NCBI GenBank assembly: GCA_911810475.1
Contig: OU461276.1
Location: forward strand, 2,182,001 to 2,246,000
Direction of reading: 5' to 3'
Source of the DNA: Candidatus Celerinatantimonas neptuna
GTDB taxonomy: Bacteria > Pseudomonadota > Gammaproteobacteria > Enterobacterales > Celerinatantimonadaceae
Length of the DNA: 64,000 nt
Position numbers and translations under genes: made by a program
Notes under the pieces: model-generated
What the model was told of the DNA's origin: nothing
What the model saw: only the letters and a program-made list of their open reading frames with translations
The model's database searches: none
Shown here: piece after piece, positions 54,353 through 64,000 of the stretch
How the letters are laid out: each line of letters starts with the position of its first letter
Position numbering within the stretch: the first letter of the stretch is position 1

Positions 54353-54827
54353 AATTCCTCCTCGAAGATTGGCTTTACGTGAATGAACGATTGCTGCTCC
54401 TTAAATATTATTGCTGACAGATTTTGGATACGTTGAAATTTTTCAGTCAGATTGACCGCTTTTACGATGTCTGTACACATCACAACGATGTGATTTAACG
54501 AGTGCTGTGTTGCATAAATTTCATACGCCTTATGGCACAATATCTGTTTAGCTATTATTCTTTTATGATCGTTGTATGATTGACTTGCGTCAAGTTGTAA
54601 TTAGCTGATTTTATAGTCTGTTTGTCTTTGTTTAGAGGCTGATGAGGGGGCGTGGCATGTTCTTATCCAGTTTTGGACAATCCTTCTTAGCTCGTTTGAT
54701 GGTTCTTATGTCCCGGACTGTGGCTGTCAGTTGTATTTATTGAAATGCCATACTAAAGATTTTTGTTGTTTGGCATTGTTCTTTTATCCAGAGTTCTTAT
54801 CGCGGCGGTTAGAGGGTAGGCATAAAT
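54353..54827. other. Divergent gap gpmA / hypothetical gene
   Basis: 475 bp holding the gpmA promoter and the promoter of the gene at 54828. A minus-strand frame over 54340-54540 overlaps the gpmA start and does not look coding. No RNA gene recognised. Confidence 0.45.
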
Positions 54828-55670
54828 ATGGTTGAAAATACATCATCTAAAGGATTATTAGACTGGCTAGGGATCCCTGTTCTGGCGGTTGCAGCCCATT
54901 ATCGAAATGGCTTGATGGATTGTTGTGACGTATATATTTGCGGAGTTTATATTCAACTTGATAATTCATTAAAAGTTTATTTTCCGAATGGACATCAGTT
55001 GCAAGTGGGTGACAGGTTAACTATTCATCTGGATAACCGCTCTGGTGTTAGTGATTACGATGCTTCATTAAGTGTTTACCGGACCTCTTACAAAGGTTGG
55101 GTGAGCGAAACAGGGGAATTTGTTGTTTATGTTGTACCGGTGGAATATCAGTTGTTTTATGGTATGGATATTCCTTTGCAATATGCGCAGGCAAATTATC
55201 AGTTTCCTGATGATGTCAGGAAGGAAGTGTCTTTACCGATTAGCGAATTGACTGATGTTCCTGTATTCGATATGTGTGAGCAGGAGAATAAAATTGGTGT
55301 TTTGGTGACTCATGCAATGAAACAGCCTCATACAACGGTTCTTGCATTTTTATCGAGTCAGAATGATGATATCTTTTTTATCACCCTGCCCGAAACGTTT
55401 AAGTCCAAGCTGTTAAAACGACATCCATTTTGTTTTTTTGCTATTGATTCCCGAGCAGTTTTTACCTATACAAGGGCCATAGAATGGAATTACAGTCTTA
55501 TTGCTGCGACAACTTATCAAATTCCGAAAGACCATCATCTTTTTAAACCTATTCAAGCCGCTTTTATTGAGAAAAACCCCTGGGAAGTGGGTTTTTTTAG
55601 TCATCCTGAAATTGAGATGTACCATCTGAAAGCCGATCATGTGGTTTGTCCCGGACATGGGCCTGATTAA
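54828..55670 (+). CDS. Hypothetical two-domain protein, possible FMN-binding split-barrel C-terminus
   Basis: 280 residues, soluble. The N-terminal half is beta-rich (VYICGVYIQLDNSLKVYF, then LQVGDRLTIHLDN) and could be a PilZ-like or split-barrel fold, although RxxxR and D/NxSxxG are not seen together. The C-terminal half (about 150-275: NKIGVLVTHAMKQPHTTVLA, then LLKRHPFCFFAID, and ending VVCPGHGPD) has the strand order of pyridoxamine-phosphate-oxidase-like barrels. I do not recognise a named family. The gene lies alone between gpmA and the ypdA-like kinase. Confidence 0.6.
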   Translation: MVENTSSKGLLDWLGIPVLAVAAHYRNGLMDCCDVYICGVYIQLDNSLKVYFPNGHQLQVGDRLTIHLDNRSGVSDYDASLSVYRTSYKGWVSETGEFVVYVVPVEYQLFYGMDIPLQYAQANYQFPDDVRKEVSLPISELTDVPVFDMCEQENKIGVLVTHAMKQPHTTVLAFLSSQNDDIFFITLPETFKSKLLKRHPFCFFAIDSRAVFTYTRAIEWNYSLIAATTYQIPKDHHLFKPIQAAFIEKNPWEVGFFSHPEIEMYHLKADHVVCPGHGPD

Positions 55671-55837
55671 TATTTCAATTTTTGCCGGATGTGATCGTTA
55701 TTTCATATAACCTGAAATGAAAATTTATCGGGAAGAGCTGATATTGGGCTCATCAATGTTAGCCATGCTGTGTCTTGATATGCGGATAAGATCAACACGG
55801 TTATAAGCGTTTGGCTGTAAGCTAGCTTATTACTTTA

Positions 55838-57517
55838 ATGAAATTGCCTGAGGTCTGTTTGTCGTTTTATCAGCAGTTGATGATGTTGGTCGGCGTATTT
55901 GAGCGGGCGGCTTTGATTCTTATGGTTTTGTTTTTTTTAACCAGAACCAGTCGTTTTCGTCGGCTATTTCGCCAGAAGAGCCACCATCCTTTAGAAACCG
56001 GTATGATTACGCTGCTGTTTACGTTATTTGCTGTATTGAGTACGTATACGGGGATTCATGTCGACGGATCATTAGTGAATGTGAGAATTATTGCCATTCT
56101 TTCGGGCGGGATTTTATTTGGCCCTGCGGTAGGTATTCCAACTGGAATTATTGCAGGGTTGCACCGTTATCTGATTGATATCCACGGGCCTACCTCATTA
56201 CCTTGTCTTTTAACTAGCATCATGGCTGGATTTTTGTCGGCTCTTATTCATATCCGCTGTCACAAAGCAAATTACTGGTTGTGGGGCATCGTGGCTGGTA
56301 TGGCCTGTGAGATACTGACAATGACGCTCATCTTGTTTTTTGTGCCAGATCGACAGCAGGGAATGACGATTGTTCAGGTGATTGCTCTGCCGATGATTGT
56401 TGGAGAAGTTTCTATTGGTTTGATGATTCAACTGGTTCAGGGACTCGACAGTGAAAATGACAGGGTGGCTGCCCGCCAGGCGAAACTTGCTTTGGATGTT
56501 GCGAATAAGACCTTGCCTTATTTTCGTGAAAGTAGTCGTGATTCGATGCATCAGGTGTGTGATATTATCCGCGAAAAAATTGAAGCTGACGCTGTTGCAA
56601 TTACGGATGTTAATCATGTTCTGGCTTTTGTCGGTGAATATGAACAAGAGTTCTGGCAACATTATCAAGGGATGAGTCAGTATACGCGTAATGCGCTGAG
56701 CCAAGATCGAATTGTGATTCATAATGAAGCTGATTTTGATGGTTTTCATTCTTTGCTGATCATTCCGCTGCATGAGTCGGGGCAGATTACCGGAGCGTTA
56801 AAAATCTATTATTTGCGCCGGTATAAAATTACTAATGCTTTAAGAGAGATGGCGGTTGGCTTATCGCATGTGATTTCAACACAGTTGGAAGTTGCTAAGG
56901 TTGAAAAACTTAAGCAGATGGCAACTAAAGCCGAATTCTCTGCATTGCAGAATAAGATCAACCCTCATTTTTTGTTTAATAGTCTTAATGCAATCTCTTC
57001 TTTGATTCGGTTAAGTCCGGATGAAGCCAGAGAATTGATTGCCCGTCTGGCTGATTTTCTTCGTTACAATTTAACGCATAATGAATCGTTGATCAGTATT
57101 GATGAAGAGCTTAATCAGGTGAGGGATTATATTGCTATTGAAAAGGCCCGGTTTGGTCAGAAGCTGACAGTTGTTTTTGATATTGAACCGTTGTCCATTA
57201 AAATACCCAGCCTGATGATTCAACCTCTGGTTGAGAATGCGATCCAACATGGGATACAGCCCCAGAAGGAACCTGGTGAGGTTACCATCCGGGTGCGACA
57301 GATAGCGCAAGACAAGGCCGAAATTTCTGTGATTGATACCGGGGTGGGAATTAGTCCGGATGTGATATCAAAATTGCATGATGGCACAATCGATAGCCAT
57401 CATATCGGGCTGACAAATGTCGATCAGCGGGTACGAATGCTGTACGGCACACCATTACAGGTCCGAAGGCTTGAGTCAGGAAGTGACATTTCTTTTCAGG
57501 TTCCTCTGAAATCATAA
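55838..57517 (+). CDS. ypdA: LytS-type sensor kinase, YpdA (PyrS)-like
   Basis: 559 residues (E. coli YpdA 565). N-terminal 5TM-5TMR_LYT sensor with GSLVNVRIIAILSGGILFGP and GIIAGLHRYLIDI (about 60-125), a GAF domain (about 220-355), a His-kinase box INPHFLFNSLNAISSLIRL (His near 376), and an ATPase domain with QPLVENAIQHGIQP. The closest match in E. coli is YpdA, which with YpdB senses pyruvate and induces yhjX; YehU/BtsS is a more distant alternative. The response regulator follows 19 bp later and a YhjX homologue converges on the pair. Confidence 0.9.
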   Translation: MKLPEVCLSFYQQLMMLVGVFERAALILMVLFFLTRTSRFRRLFRQKSHHPLETGMITLLFTLFAVLSTYTGIHVDGSLVNVRIIAILSGGILFGPAVGIPTGIIAGLHRYLIDIHGPTSLPCLLTSIMAGFLSALIHIRCHKANYWLWGIVAGMACEILTMTLILFFVPDRQQGMTIVQVIALPMIVGEVSIGLMIQLVQGLDSENDRVAARQAKLALDVANKTLPYFRESSRDSMHQVCDIIREKIEADAVAITDVNHVLAFVGEYEQEFWQHYQGMSQYTRNALSQDRIVIHNEADFDGFHSLLIIPLHESGQITGALKIYYLRRYKITNALREMAVGLSHVISTQLEVAKVEKLKQMATKAEFSALQNKINPHFLFNSLNAISSLIRLSPDEARELIARLADFLRYNLTHNESLISIDEELNQVRDYIAIEKARFGQKLTVVFDIEPLSIKIPSLMIQPLVENAIQHGIQPQKEPGEVTIRVRQIAQDKAEISVIDTGVGISPDVISKLHDGTIDSHHIGLTNVDQRVRMLYGTPLQVRRLESGSDISFQVPLKS

Positions 57518-57536
57518 TATAAAGAGAGATAGATTC

Positions 57537-58283
57537 ATGCGGGCGATCATCGTTGAAGATGAACCTTTAGCGCAGCAGGAACTGGTTTTCCTGGTTGAAA
57601 AATATAGTCAAATTGATGTAGTCGGTTGTTTTGATGATGGTTTAAATGCATTTAAGTTTTTACAGTCTCATGAAGTGGATGTCGCTTTTTTAGATATCAA
57701 TGTTCCTTCGATTGATGGCATGTTATTAGCGAAAAATATCCACCAGTTTGCCCGCCGGCCTTATATTGTATTCACCACGGCGTATAAAGAGTTTGCTGTT
57801 GATGCGTTTGATCTGGAGGCATTTGATTATCTGCTGAAGCCTATTAGTGAGTCGAGAGTGAAAAGCCTTTTACATAAGCTTGAATTTGCTCAGCTCCCGC
57901 ATGATACGCCTGATTCTGACGATCTATCTGAATCTCATTCTAACCATTTGAGCGCTACGTTGAGTGTTTCAGCTAATGGGCGTATTGCTGTGATACGGGT
58001 GAATGAGATTGCTTATTTGGAAGCACATGAAAAAATAACCTATGTTGTGACAGCACAGGGTCAGTATTGCCTGAGTCAACTACTGAGTGAGGTTTTAAAT
58101 CGTTTACCTGAATCACAATTTTTTCGTTGTCATCGTTCTTTTGGCGTTAACTTAGAGCAAATTGAAGAGATTATTCCAGGGTTTAACAGTACTTATGAAT
58201 TGAAGTTATCAGGGATTGAGAAGCGAATTCCAGTCAGCCGTTCTAACTTGAAACAGTTTCGTCAGCTGATGAAAATTTGTTAA
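57537..58283 (+). CDS. ypdB: LytTR response regulator, YpdB (PyrR)-like
   Basis: 248 residues. Receiver domain with IIVEDEPLAQQEL and the phosphorylated Asp in AFLDINVPSIDG (near 53), then a LytTR DNA-binding domain (about 145-245: VNEIAYLEAHEKITYVVT, QFFRCHRSFGVNLEQIEEI). Co-transcribed with the kinase. A polar, Ser-rich linker (about 122-142) separates the domains. Likely target: the adjacent yhjX. Confidence 0.92.
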   Translation: MRAIIVEDEPLAQQELVFLVEKYSQIDVVGCFDDGLNAFKFLQSHEVDVAFLDINVPSIDGMLLAKNIHQFARRPYIVFTTAYKEFAVDAFDLEAFDYLLKPISESRVKSLLHKLEFAQLPHDTPDSDDLSESHSNHLSATLSVSANGRIAVIRVNEIAYLEAHEKITYVVTAQGQYCLSQLLSEVLNRLPESQFFRCHRSFGVNLEQIEEIIPGFNSTYELKLSGIEKRIPVSRSNLKQFRQLMKIC

Positions 58284-58319
58284 GGCATTTATTCATATTG
58301 AATCGATGATGTCATCGAG

Positions 58320-58356
58320 TTACTCGCCGCAGTTAAGCAGCGAGTAAGCTGTTTTT
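58320..58356. terminator. Hairpin between convergent ypdB and yhjX
   Basis: TTACTCGC (58320-58327) pairs with GCGAGTAA (58340-58347), with GCTGTTTTT following on the plus strand. It probably ends the ypdAB transcript; the T tract overlaps the yhjX stop codon. Confidence 0.65.
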
Positions 58357-59587
58357 AAGAATGAGCACTTTGAAGCATATTAGCCTGTTCAAAATGTTCG
58401 GTTGTTTCTGGTTGGTGAATAACCAGTGAGATGATCAGTGATATAATGAGTAATCCTAAAATCAGATAAAACGTTGGGATAAATCCCCCAAGTAAACTTG
58501 ATACCATTGAAGCCGCTAAACTTCCGATGCCAAAGCCAAGGTAGATTGCACCATAGTTTTTGGTGAGATGAGTCATACCGAAAAAATCACTGACTAATGA
58601 TGGAAATACGGTAATAGTTCCGCCGAAACTAAATGCGATACAGGCAATCGATAGATAGAATAACGGTCCATTCATTGTGCTGAAAAGTAAGATTGCGATG
58701 CCGGCTAAGCTTAAGACTAAAGCAATAGAGATGACACGGATCCGTTGCATTTTATCACTCAAGACACCAAGAATAAGCCGTCCGATTAAGTTTGCTAATG
58801 CAATGACTGCGACAGATTGTGAGGCTTGAGTCATTGAAAGGTGAACATATCCACTACCGATATCTTTGGCAACACCAATGACATAGAGTCCACTCATACA
58901 CACGGTTAAAAAGATGATGGCTAACATCCAGAATTGTCGGCGAGATATTGATTCGGCGAGTGTGAAATCAGAACTCGGACTGATATTCGACTGTTTTTTC
59001 GAAGATTGAAGCCCATGACTTGGGGCATCCTTCATCATTAGGCCACCGATGAAAATCATTACCAGCGATAAAATAGCCCAGAATTGGAAGGTATGGCTGA
59101 GTGTATAATGATTTAGAAAATATAGATTGATGTATTTAAATCCGAGACTACCCAGGCCATACGCACCGATAGACAGTGCAGAGATGACCCCTTTGTGTTC
59201 AGGAAACCATTTTACACAGTTGGATAAGGTCATCAAATAACCTGTTCCATCGGCAAATCCAAGCAAAATACCCGCACATAGATAGAGTGACCACAGATTG
59301 CTGCTGACGGATGTCATTCCTAAACCGATCGCCATAAGTATGCCGGCTGCGATGGTAACGTTGCGGACTCCAAAGCGTTCCTGAAGCTTTCCTGAAATTG
59401 ATGAAGCAACGGCTAATGACAGGCTGAGCAGTCCAAAAGCGAAAGCAACCTGATTGACTGGATCATGAAGTCTGTGTGCAAGTCCGGAGTTAAAAAGGCT
59501 CCAGGTGTAAACTGATCCGAGTGCAAACTGGGTCAGGATGGTTCCGAATAGCGTAAATACTCGGGGACTAATTTTTTGTTGAGCCAT
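58355..59587 (-). CDS. yhjX: MFS transporter of the oxalate/formate antiporter family, YhjX-like
   Basis: About 410 residues from the ATG at 59587 (MAQQKISPRVFTLFG); an in-frame ATG at 59599 adds four residues. Twelve membrane segments. Very close to E. coli YhjX along its length: TQFALGSVYTWSLFN, SGKLQERFGVRNVT, LSNCVKWFPEHKG, GTITVFPSLVSDFFG and KNYGAIYLGFGIGSL. In E. coli YhjX is the main target of YpdAB and is tied to pyruvate; the adjacency here supports the same circuit. Confidence 0.9.
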   Translation of the reverse strand: MAQQKISPRVFTLFGTILTQFALGSVYTWSLFNSGLAHRLHDPVNQVAFAFGLLSLSLAVASSISGKLQERFGVRNVTIAAGILMAIGLGMTSVSSNLWSLYLCAGILLGFADGTGYLMTLSNCVKWFPEHKGVISALSIGAYGLGSLGFKYINLYFLNHYTLSHTFQFWAILSLVMIFIGGLMMKDAPSHGLQSSKKQSNISPSSDFTLAESISRRQFWMLAIIFLTVCMSGLYVIGVAKDIGSGYVHLSMTQASQSVAVIALANLIGRLILGVLSDKMQRIRVISIALVLSLAGIAILLFSTMNGPLFYLSIACIAFSFGGTITVFPSLVSDFFGMTHLTKNYGAIYLGFGIGSLAASMVSSLLGGFIPTFYLILGLLIISLIISLVIHQPETTEHFEQANMLQSAHS

Positions 59588-59599
59588 AACAGCCTCCAA

Positions 59600-60095
59600 C
59601 GATATGTATGATGTGTATTTGTTGGCGCTCTGGATAAAGACATCTTTTCGGATAGTGATTGACTCTGATCTCTTGGAAAATCATGTTCATTTTGATGGCT
59701 ATATCAGCATCAATTGCTTTGAATACAGACTTAATCACGTATCAGAAAATAAGCTTCTACACCATTTGGCAAGTTGTCCATTTTTGTCATCTGGCTGTGA
59801 ATTTTCATCCTGAACTGAGGTTAATTAAGCGCAGTTAGATGGCTCGGGCAATAGAGGATGGGAAATATAAAATGAGTTGTCGACAGGTTGGAATGAGTGG
59901 CAATTATAGCGAATGAATAACATCGCTTTTTGAGGTTATTTTGGACAGATTCTCTTTTGAGTGTCTAAACTAGGGAATATTGCGTTTTCGTGATAGATTT
60001 TGATTTGATGTTTTTTTAAGCAATTACTATCTGAATAAATTCGTGATGAAAGAGCTATTGCTCTTAATCTAATAACATATGAATCGATACTTAAT
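59600..60095. other. Gap between yhjX and the sigma factor gene
   Basis: 496 bp with the divergent promoters of yhjX and the sigma gene. I looked for the tandem GGCATTTCAT-like sites reported for YpdB and found no convincing pair. A 69-codon frame at 59604-59813 has no ribosome binding site. Confidence 0.45.
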
Positions 60096-60716
60096 ATGGA
60101 TGAAATAATTTCACCACCACAAACACAAGCTGACTGGGTTGATGAGGCAAGCTTATCAGAACTTCGGGCGCAATTGTTGAAATTTGCCCAGCAGCAGATC
60201 CGTGATGCTCACCTGGCTGAAGATGCTGTTCAGGAAGCTTTGATTAGTGCGATGCAGAACCTTCATAAATTTGGCCGTCGGGCTGCATTTAAGACATGGG
60301 TGTTTGGTATTTTAAAAAATAAGCTGGTGGATCAGCTTCGCAAGGAAAGCCGGCATACGTCTGCTGAAGATTTGCAGTTAGGTGCGAATCTTAATGGCGA
60401 TGAATTAATAGATGTTTTGTTTAAAGAAAACGGTCACTGGCAGCGTCTGGAGCGACCTAAAGATTGGGAGCATCCCAGTGCATCAATCCACTCTGATCAA
60501 TTTTGGAAAGTATTTGATGCGTGCCTTAATTCAATGCCGGAAAAGTATGGCCGGCTTTTTATGATGAGAGAGTTTTTGGAGCTTTCGAGTGTTGAGATCT
60601 GTGTCAATGAGTCTTTGTCGACCTCTAATCTGAATGTCATTTTATATCGAGCCCGATTGCGACTTCGTGAATGTTTGGAAGATAACTGGTTTGATGAGGG
60701 ACAAGATGAATTGTAA
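60096..60716 (+). CDS. ECF-like RNA polymerase sigma factor (TIGR02943-like)
   Basis: 206 residues. Region 2 (LLKFAQQQIRDAHLAEDAVQ, AAFKTWVFGILKNKLVDQLR) and region 4 (LNSMPEKYGRLFMMREFLEL, LNVILYRARLRLRECLEDNW) are clear. The end RLRECLEDNWF is typical of the TIGR02943 group, which is paired with a short zinc-finger protein. It overlaps the anti-sigma gene by 11 bp. Probably controls the bufferin gene at 60982, whose promoter has an ECF-like box. Confidence 0.9.
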   Translation: MDEIISPPQTQADWVDEASLSELRAQLLKFAQQQIRDAHLAEDAVQEALISAMQNLHKFGRRAAFKTWVFGILKNKLVDQLRKESRHTSAEDLQLGANLNGDELIDVLFKENGHWQRLERPKDWEHPSASIHSDQFWKVFDACLNSMPEKYGRLFMMREFLELSSVEICVNESLSTSNLNVILYRARLRLRECLEDNWFDEGQDEL

Positions 60717-60885
60717 AAAGGCGACACAGTTACTGTCAGAACAATTAGACCGACCATTAACCCAAAAAGAGAAAATTGCATTGAAATTTCACCTGGGAAT
60801 GTGTTTCGGGTGTCGGAATTTTTCCCGACATATGAAAAAAATTCATTCTATATCAAAAGATTATGTAAAAGGTGATGACCAATAG
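60706..60885 (+). CDS. Short zinc-finger anti-sigma-like protein
   Basis: 59 residues from the ATG at 60706 (GAGGGA upstream), overlapping the sigma gene. It is cytosolic, with a single zf-HC2-type HxxxCxxC site in FHLGMCFGCRNFSRH plus Cys3. It lacks any membrane segment, so unlike classical anti-sigma factors it must sense a cytosolic signal such as metal or redox state. This pairing is usual next to TIGR02943-type sigma factors. Confidence 0.85.
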   Translation: MNCKKATQLLSEQLDRPLTQKEKIALKFHLGMCFGCRNFSRHMKKIHSISKDYVKGDDQ

Positions 60886-60905
60886 AAAAAAATTCAGTTT
60901 TTTGT

Positions 60906-60931
60906 GTAAGAAACTGCACGAATAGTACGAC
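60906..60931 (+). promoter_or_regulatory. Candidate ECF sigma promoter of the bufferin gene
   Basis: GTAAGA (60906-60911), a 16-nt spacer, and CGAC (60928-60931) resemble the GTAACC-N16-CGAA promoters that Caulobacter SigF uses at DUF2282/DUF692 operons. Start codon 50 bp downstream. Confidence 0.45.
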
Positions 60932-60981
60932 AGATAATTGAAACAACACCTGAGTGTTCATTGACCAGAAGGATATATGAT

Positions 60982-61257
60982 ATGAGTCATACCAAAACAT
61001 CACTAGCCATTGCCTTTGGTGCTGCTGTTACCTTATCGTCTATTGCATTAACTGCGAATGCAGGGGGAATGGAAAAATGTTATGGCGTTGCTAAAGCCGG
61101 ACAAAATGATTGTAAAGCCGGACCAGGGACTACCTGTGCGGGAAGTTCTAAAACTGATTATCAAGGGAATGCCTGGAAGTTGGTCCCTGCTGGAAGTTGT
61201 ACCGATATGTCATCACCGACCTCCTCTACAGGTCATGGTCAGCTGAAAGCCTTTTAA
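60982..61257 (+). CDS. Bufferin-type (BufA1, DUF2282) precursor peptide
   Basis: 91 residues from the ATG at 60982 with AAGGA 8 nt upstream. A signal peptide ([20 protein letters not shown], cleavage near ANA) precedes a core with four cysteines in the family's spacing: [17 protein letters not shown], then TTCAGSS and PAGSC. DUF2282 proteins are metal-binding bufferins whose cysteines are modified by a DUF692 (MNIO) enzyme with a DUF2063 partner. Neither follows here: the next gene is an unrelated convergent glycosyltransferase. Regulated probably by the upstream sigma/anti-sigma pair. Confidence 0.85.
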   Translation: MSHTKTSLAIAFGAAVTLSSIALTANAGGMEKCYGVAKAGQNDCKAGPGTTCAGSSKTDYQGNAWKLVPAGSCTDMSSPTSSTGHGQLKAF

Positions 61258-61260
61258 TCA

Positions 61261-61313
61261 ACCGAAGTTAAATCTACTTGCCACCATGTTTTATGACAAG
61301 TAGATTTAACGGT
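61261..61313. terminator. Long inverted repeat after the bufferin gene
   Basis: GTTAAATCTACTTG (61267-61280) and CAAGTAGATTTAAC (61297-61310) match perfectly, extended by ACCG/CGGT outside. There is no T tract on either strand, so it may be a rho-assisted end or a stabilising structure between two convergent genes. Confidence 0.5.
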
Positions 61314-61411
61314 GAGCATCAGTTAAAAAATTAACCAGTGTTTTTTGATTACCACTATTATATGGTTTATATATCAATAAAGGATACCGTTTAATACCTG
61401 ATTGAAAATAA

Positions 61412-62326
61412 CTAAGGTATATATTTATTATTCAATCTGAACTCGGTCGACATACCATCAAGTAATGCATCTTTTAATATTCCTAATCCTTTGAAATTTA
61501 AACTTAAAATACAATAGAGCGATATCATTGAAGCCATTAGATAAGGGCGATGACGGACCCAGGTATTAGTGCCAAATGTTTTTTGTATATGAAAAAAATT
61601 TCTATATACAAAGTAACTTTTCCAATCTTTAAGTTGATAATTTGGTTCTACGGGTTTTAATCGTGTCATTTTAGCCAGAGGAATACATTTTATTGAGAAT
61701 CCATTATTTAAGGATTTTAATGAAAAATCTAAATCATCGCTAAATATAAAATATCTGTGATCGGGTAATCCTATTTTATAAAAAATTTGAGTTGGGATTA
61801 GTGGTCCTTCAAAGGGAATATTTTGTATATCAAAAGGAGTATTATAATAAGCATAACAGGTTTTTAAAACAGAGTTTCTTTTATGGTTTAATATGAATAT
61901 AGATGAAAGATCAATGTTTATAGCGGAAGCTTCTACATTGTTACCTAGTTTGTCAAATCTCATAGGTTGCAGTATTGTCTTATCATCTATAAATACTTTT
62001 AATTGTTTCAGACAGTCTTTGTGGAAGGTGACATCATCATCAGCTAACCAAAGATGTGTGTAGCCATTTCCACTATCAAGGGCTATTTGACATCCTAAAT
62101 TAAAACCACCAGCTCCACCTAAATTGCCTCCTGAATTTTTATAGAAAACTTTATTTTTAGAATTATTTGAAAAATCAGAAACAACCTTTTGTGTATCATC
62201 GCTGCTATCATTATCAATGATAAAAATATCTAAAACCCCTTGAGATTCAAGGGAGAGTAAGTTGCTTTTTAGCATCTCACTGCGATTGTAAGTGACAATG
62301 ACCGCAGCTATTTTCAGACTGTCCAT
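61412..62326 (-). CDS. Family 2 glycosyltransferase, probable galactofuranosyltransferase
   Basis: 304 residues, GT-A fold: AAVIVTYNRSEMLKSNLLSL at the N-terminus, IDNDSSDDT, GGAGGFNLG, and the metal-binding LADDDV. The pattern GGNLGGAGGF with WLADDDV is typical of GlfT-like galactofuranosyltransferases, and the gene is 4 bp from glf, which makes the UDP-galactofuranose donor. Part of a surface-polysaccharide (LPS O-antigen or capsule) cluster that continues out of the window. Local base composition is more AT-rich than elsewhere, as usual for such clusters. Confidence 0.85.
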   Translation of the reverse strand: MDSLKIAAVIVTYNRSEMLKSNLLSLESQGVLDIFIIDNDSSDDTQKVVSDFSNNSKNKVFYKNSGGNLGGAGGFNLGCQIALDSGNGYTHLWLADDDVTFHKDCLKQLKVFIDDKTILQPMRFDKLGNNVEASAINIDLSSIFILNHKRNSVLKTCYAYYNTPFDIQNIPFEGPLIPTQIFYKIGLPDHRYFIFSDDLDFSLKSLNNGFSIKCIPLAKMTRLKPVEPNYQLKDWKSYFVYRNFFHIQKTFGTNTWVRHRPYLMASMISLYCILSLNFKGLGILKDALLDGMSTEFRLNNKYIP

Positions 62327-62330
62327 AGCA

Positions 62331-64000
<1,670 letters not shown>

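Noticed and set aside
59604-59813. 69-codon ORF divergent from yhjX
   Set aside because: No ribosome binding site and lies over the yhjX promoter; composition is not coding-like.

Overview
The window comes from a gammaproteobacterium of moderate G+C content. The content (type I-E CRISPR-Cas with an E. coli-like Cas2, MrcB, ErpA, GltBD, ArcB, the YpdAB-YhjX set) and the gene neighbourhoods (mtnN-cbiB-btuF; gltBD-yhcC-arcB) resemble Vibrionales, Aeromonadales or Celerinatantimonadaceae. I cannot name the species from sequence alone.

Layout. 1-8686: a type I-E CRISPR-Cas locus (3' part of cas3, then cse1-cse2-cas7-cas5-cas6e-cas1-cas2, leader, and an array of 17 intact repeats plus one decayed terminal repeat, 17 spacers of 32 nt). 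The 464-bp gap between cas3 and cse1 holds the most interesting element of the window. It encodes, on the minus strand, a miniature crRNA-like gene with two degenerate repeats whose stems are preserved by compensatory changes and a 21-nt pseudo-spacer. It has its own -10 box and terminator. The guide matches 12 of the first 14 nt of a site with an AAG PAM lying on the -10 box of the probable Cascade promoter. The only two mismatches are at guide positions 6 and 12, which Cascade does not read. This is the architecture of a CreR/CreA-type autoregulatory guide RNA. A 45-codon ORF sits between that promoter and cse1.

9102-21494: mrcB, a Mu-type/S24 repressor with palindromic candidate operators, three long methyl-accepting chemotaxis proteins of similar build, and hemL. 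21611-31136: erpA, a candidate sigma54-type small RNA, a btuF broken by two single-A frameshifts, cbiB, mtnN and gltBD. 31862-44378: a YhcC-like radical SAM protein, a PAS-GGDEF protein, arcB, a cluster of very small proteins with a DUF1127-like protein, a GrpB-like protein, a DUF2937-like protein, an FAD oxidoreductase, a DTW-domain tRNA-modifying enzyme and an M17 aminopeptidase.

44464-50576: a ROK-type repressor divergent from a complete ABC importer (ATPase, two permeases, binding protein) ending with a glycerophosphodiester phosphodiesterase; this is probably one regulated uptake-and-hydrolysis operon. 50684-59599: glgA, a FUSC membrane protein, gpmA, a two-domain hypothetical protein, and the pyruvate-responsive type two-component pair ypdA-ypdB converging on its likely target gene yhjX. 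60096-61257: an ECF-like sigma factor, a short zinc-finger anti-sigma protein and a bufferin-type (DUF2282) precursor without the usual DUF692 maturase beside it. 61412-64000: galactofuranose genes (a glycosyltransferase, glf, and the end of a second glycosyltransferase) running off the window.
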